From positions 23,946,997-24,010,996 of the forward strand of contig NC_087156.1 of the NCBI RefSeq assembly GCF_035594125.1: 64,000 nt of DNA, in the 5' to 3' direction. Below, in pieces: positions 62,757 through 64,000 of the stretch. How positions within the stretch are numbered: position 1 is the stretch's first letter; every line of letters begins with the position of its first letter. A model generated the notes under the pieces. The model saw nothing but the letters and a program-made list of their open reading frames with translations, was not told the origin of the DNA and did no database searches. The translations under genes and the position numbers were made by a program. This DNA comes from Scylla paramamosain (Eukaryota > Arthropoda > Malacostraca > Decapoda > Portunidae).

Positions 62757-64000
62757 CGAGGTGTGTCATTAAAGTTCAAGGACTGGTGCCACACAAGTTT
62801 TATTTCACATCCAGGCTACAAACTATAGGTTATCTCCTTCGAAGTAATCCCCCTGGCACCGCATGCACTTGTCCATCCTTCTCTGCCAGGCTTGCATGCA
62901 CTGCTGGAAGGATTCTTGCGGGATGCTCCTCAGCTCCGTCGTCACGGCCTTTTTGATGTCGTCCGCATCATCAAAACGGGTCCCCTTCATGACCTCCTTG
63001 AGCTTGGGGAAGAGGAAGAAGTCGCACGGAGCGAGGTCAGGTGAGTAGGGCGGTTGCTCCAGCACGGCGATGTTCTTCTTGGCCAAGAACTCTCTGATGC
63101 TCAGGGCATTGTGAGCAGGCGCATTGTCGTGGTGAAGCAGCCACGAGTTGCCCTGCCACAACTCCCGCCTCTTCTCGCGCACTGCACGAAGCAGACGCCG
63201 CAGTACTTCTTTGTACGAGTACACATGTTGGTTGACTGTCTGGCCCTGTGGCAAGAACTCGCAGTGGACGATGCCCCTCACATCGAAGAAAGCGATCAAC
63301 ATGACCTTGAAGCTGGACCTGGACTGCCTTGCTTTCTTCGGCCGTGGCGACGCCGGACTCTTCCATTGAAGGCTCTGGCGTTTGGTCTCCGGGTCGTACT
63401 CAAATACCCAGGACTCATCGCCGGTGATGACTCTCCTGAGCAAGTCTGGTTCAGTTTCCAGACGCTCGAGGATGTCCTGACACACCTGCATGCGTCGTCC
63501 CTTCTGGTCATCGTTCAGGAGTCTCGGCACCATCTTCGCACAGACTTTCCGCATGCCCAGATCTTCAGTGATAATCTTCCACACGCTGTTGTGGTTCATG
63601 CCAAGCTCATCTGCGATCTTTCGAACAGTCAACCGACGATCGTCACGCACCATCTGCTTGACACGCTCAACATTGGCCTCATTCCTGCTCGTTGAGGGTC
63701 TTCCACTCCTGGGGTCATCTTCCACGTCCTCCCGGCCCTCTTTGAACCTCTTGCACCACTCAAAAACACGTGAGCGTGACATTGTCTCATCCCCGTACAC
63801 TTTTTGCAGCATACCCAGTGCTTCTGACGGCGTTTTCCCCAACTGCACCAAAAACTTCAAGTTTGTTCGCTGTTCAGCGCTCATTGTTAAACGACCTGCA
63901 ACAGAGGACATGATTTTAAAAGCACGTAAGAAAAAGATTAGTGACTGTAGAGGGTTGGGAGCGCAGTTGTATACTCCAGAAGGATTACTTTGAAGGGGAA
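62757..64000 (-). mobile_element. Mariner transposon, cut by the right window edge
   Basis: The 3' terminal sequence CGAGGTGTGTCATTAAAGTT starts right after a (TA)n tract (TA is the mariner target). It is followed by the transposase gene on the minus strand. The 5' terminal repeat must lie beyond 64000. Confidence 0.9.
62823..63911 (-). CDS. Mariner transposase, intact
   Basis: 362 codons, uninterrupted, close to the usual 345-355 residues. The N-terminal helix-turn-helix DNA-binding half (KTPSEALGMLQKVYGDETMS, FEWCKRFKEGRE, DDPRSGRPSTS) precedes the catalytic half with D165 (ITGDESWVF), D262 (HHDNAPAH) and D297 (YSPDLAPCDFFLFP). There are 34 residues between the last two, the mariner DD34D signature. 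The linker motif reads KMVPRLLNDDQK instead of the classic WVPHEL. An alternative in-frame start is M10. Codon use is strongly GC-rich compared with the AT-rich surroundings, consistent with a recent, horizontally acquired element. It cuts and pastes at TA sites. Confidence 0.96.
   Translation of the reverse strand: MSSVAGRLTMSAEQRTNLKFLVQLGKTPSEALGMLQKVYGDETMSRSRVFEWCKRFKEGREDVEDDPRSGRPSTSRNEANVERVKQMVRDDRRLTVRKIADELGMNHNSVWKIITEDLGMRKVCAKMVPRLLNDDQKGRRMQVCQDILERLETEPDLLRRVITGDESWVFEYDPETKRQSLQWKSPASPRPKKARQSRSSFKVMLIAFFDVRGIVHCEFLPQGQTVNQHVYSYKEVLRRLLRAVREKRRELWQGNSWLLHHDNAPAHNALSIREFLAKKNIAVLEQPPYSPDLAPCDFFLFPKLKEVMKGTRFDDADDIKKAVTTELRSIPQESFQQCMQAWQRRMDKCMRCQGDYFEGDNL

Noticed and set aside
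63054..63695. 213-codon plus-strand frame opposite the mariner transposase
   Set aside because: Antisense shadow of the GC-rich transposase gene.

Overview
This is eukaryotic, intron-rich and extremely repeat-rich DNA, most likely from an arthropod and probably a decapod crustacean. I infer this from dense, very long TA, GA/CT and CA microsatellites, several arthropod-type LINE families, Penelope-like, DIRS-like, mariner, Tc1, piggyBac and Kolobok-like elements, and spliceosomal introns of up to 14 kb. There are no bacterial operons, CRISPR arrays, rRNA or tRNA genes that I can recognise. Most long open frames in the window are transposon remnants or translated microsatellites.

Two host genes can be assembled exon by exon, both on the minus strand. 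(1) A TUT1/Star-PAP-like terminal uridylyl/poly(A) transferase runs from its ATG at 38998 down to its stop at 9755. It has eight coding exons in compatible phase, 892 codons, with a zinc finger, RRM, nucleotidyltransferase core, PAP-associated domain, an acidic repeat-bearing insert and a KA-1-like C-terminus. (2) A TRPT1/KptA-like tRNA 2'-phosphotransferase lies upstream. Four exons are certain (46345 to 41892). Its first and last coding exons (55136-55134 and 39174-39158) are inferred from splice signals and phase. The two genes are head to tail: the proposed TRPT1 stop is only about 160 bp from the TUT1 ATG. Both products act on RNA ends.

Layout from left to right: a LINE reverse-transcriptase tail running off the left edge; an inverted-repeat block with a promoter-like X-box/CCAAT cluster (2.1-3.4 kb); LINE family A copy 1, flanked by an unusually long direct repeat (4.2-7.9 kb); a MITE (8.1-8.7 kb); the TUT1 3' half (9.6-13.6 kb). 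TUT1 intron 5 (13.6-23.2 kb) holds LINE A copy 2, an RTE-like LINE, another LINE fragment, a tandem repeat and a MITE. The TUT1 catalytic exon is wedged between two GA/CT microsatellites (23.0-23.5 kb). TUT1 intron 2 (24.4-38.4 kb) holds a Russian doll: a Tc1-type element split by a DIRS-like retroelement, which is itself interrupted by a Kolobok-like transposon with TTAA target duplications and by a second Tc1-type element. TRPT1 follows (39-46 kb and probably 55 kb), its introns carrying LINE A fragments, two copies of a HARBI1-derived non-autonomous transposon, a piggyBac pseudogene, a Penelope-like element and another LINE. The right end has microsatellites seeded on LINE 3' tails, LINE A copy 3 (57.9-61.3 kb) and a mariner with an uninterrupted 362-codon transposase, cut by the right edge.

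The most interesting signals are: the same frame offset at a G-run in all three LINE A copies; microsatellites acting as LINE tails and as a splice-site pyrimidine tract; the nested-transposon stack; SUMO-interaction-like repeats in TUT1; and a TRPT1 start codon that appears to sit exactly at an exon end.
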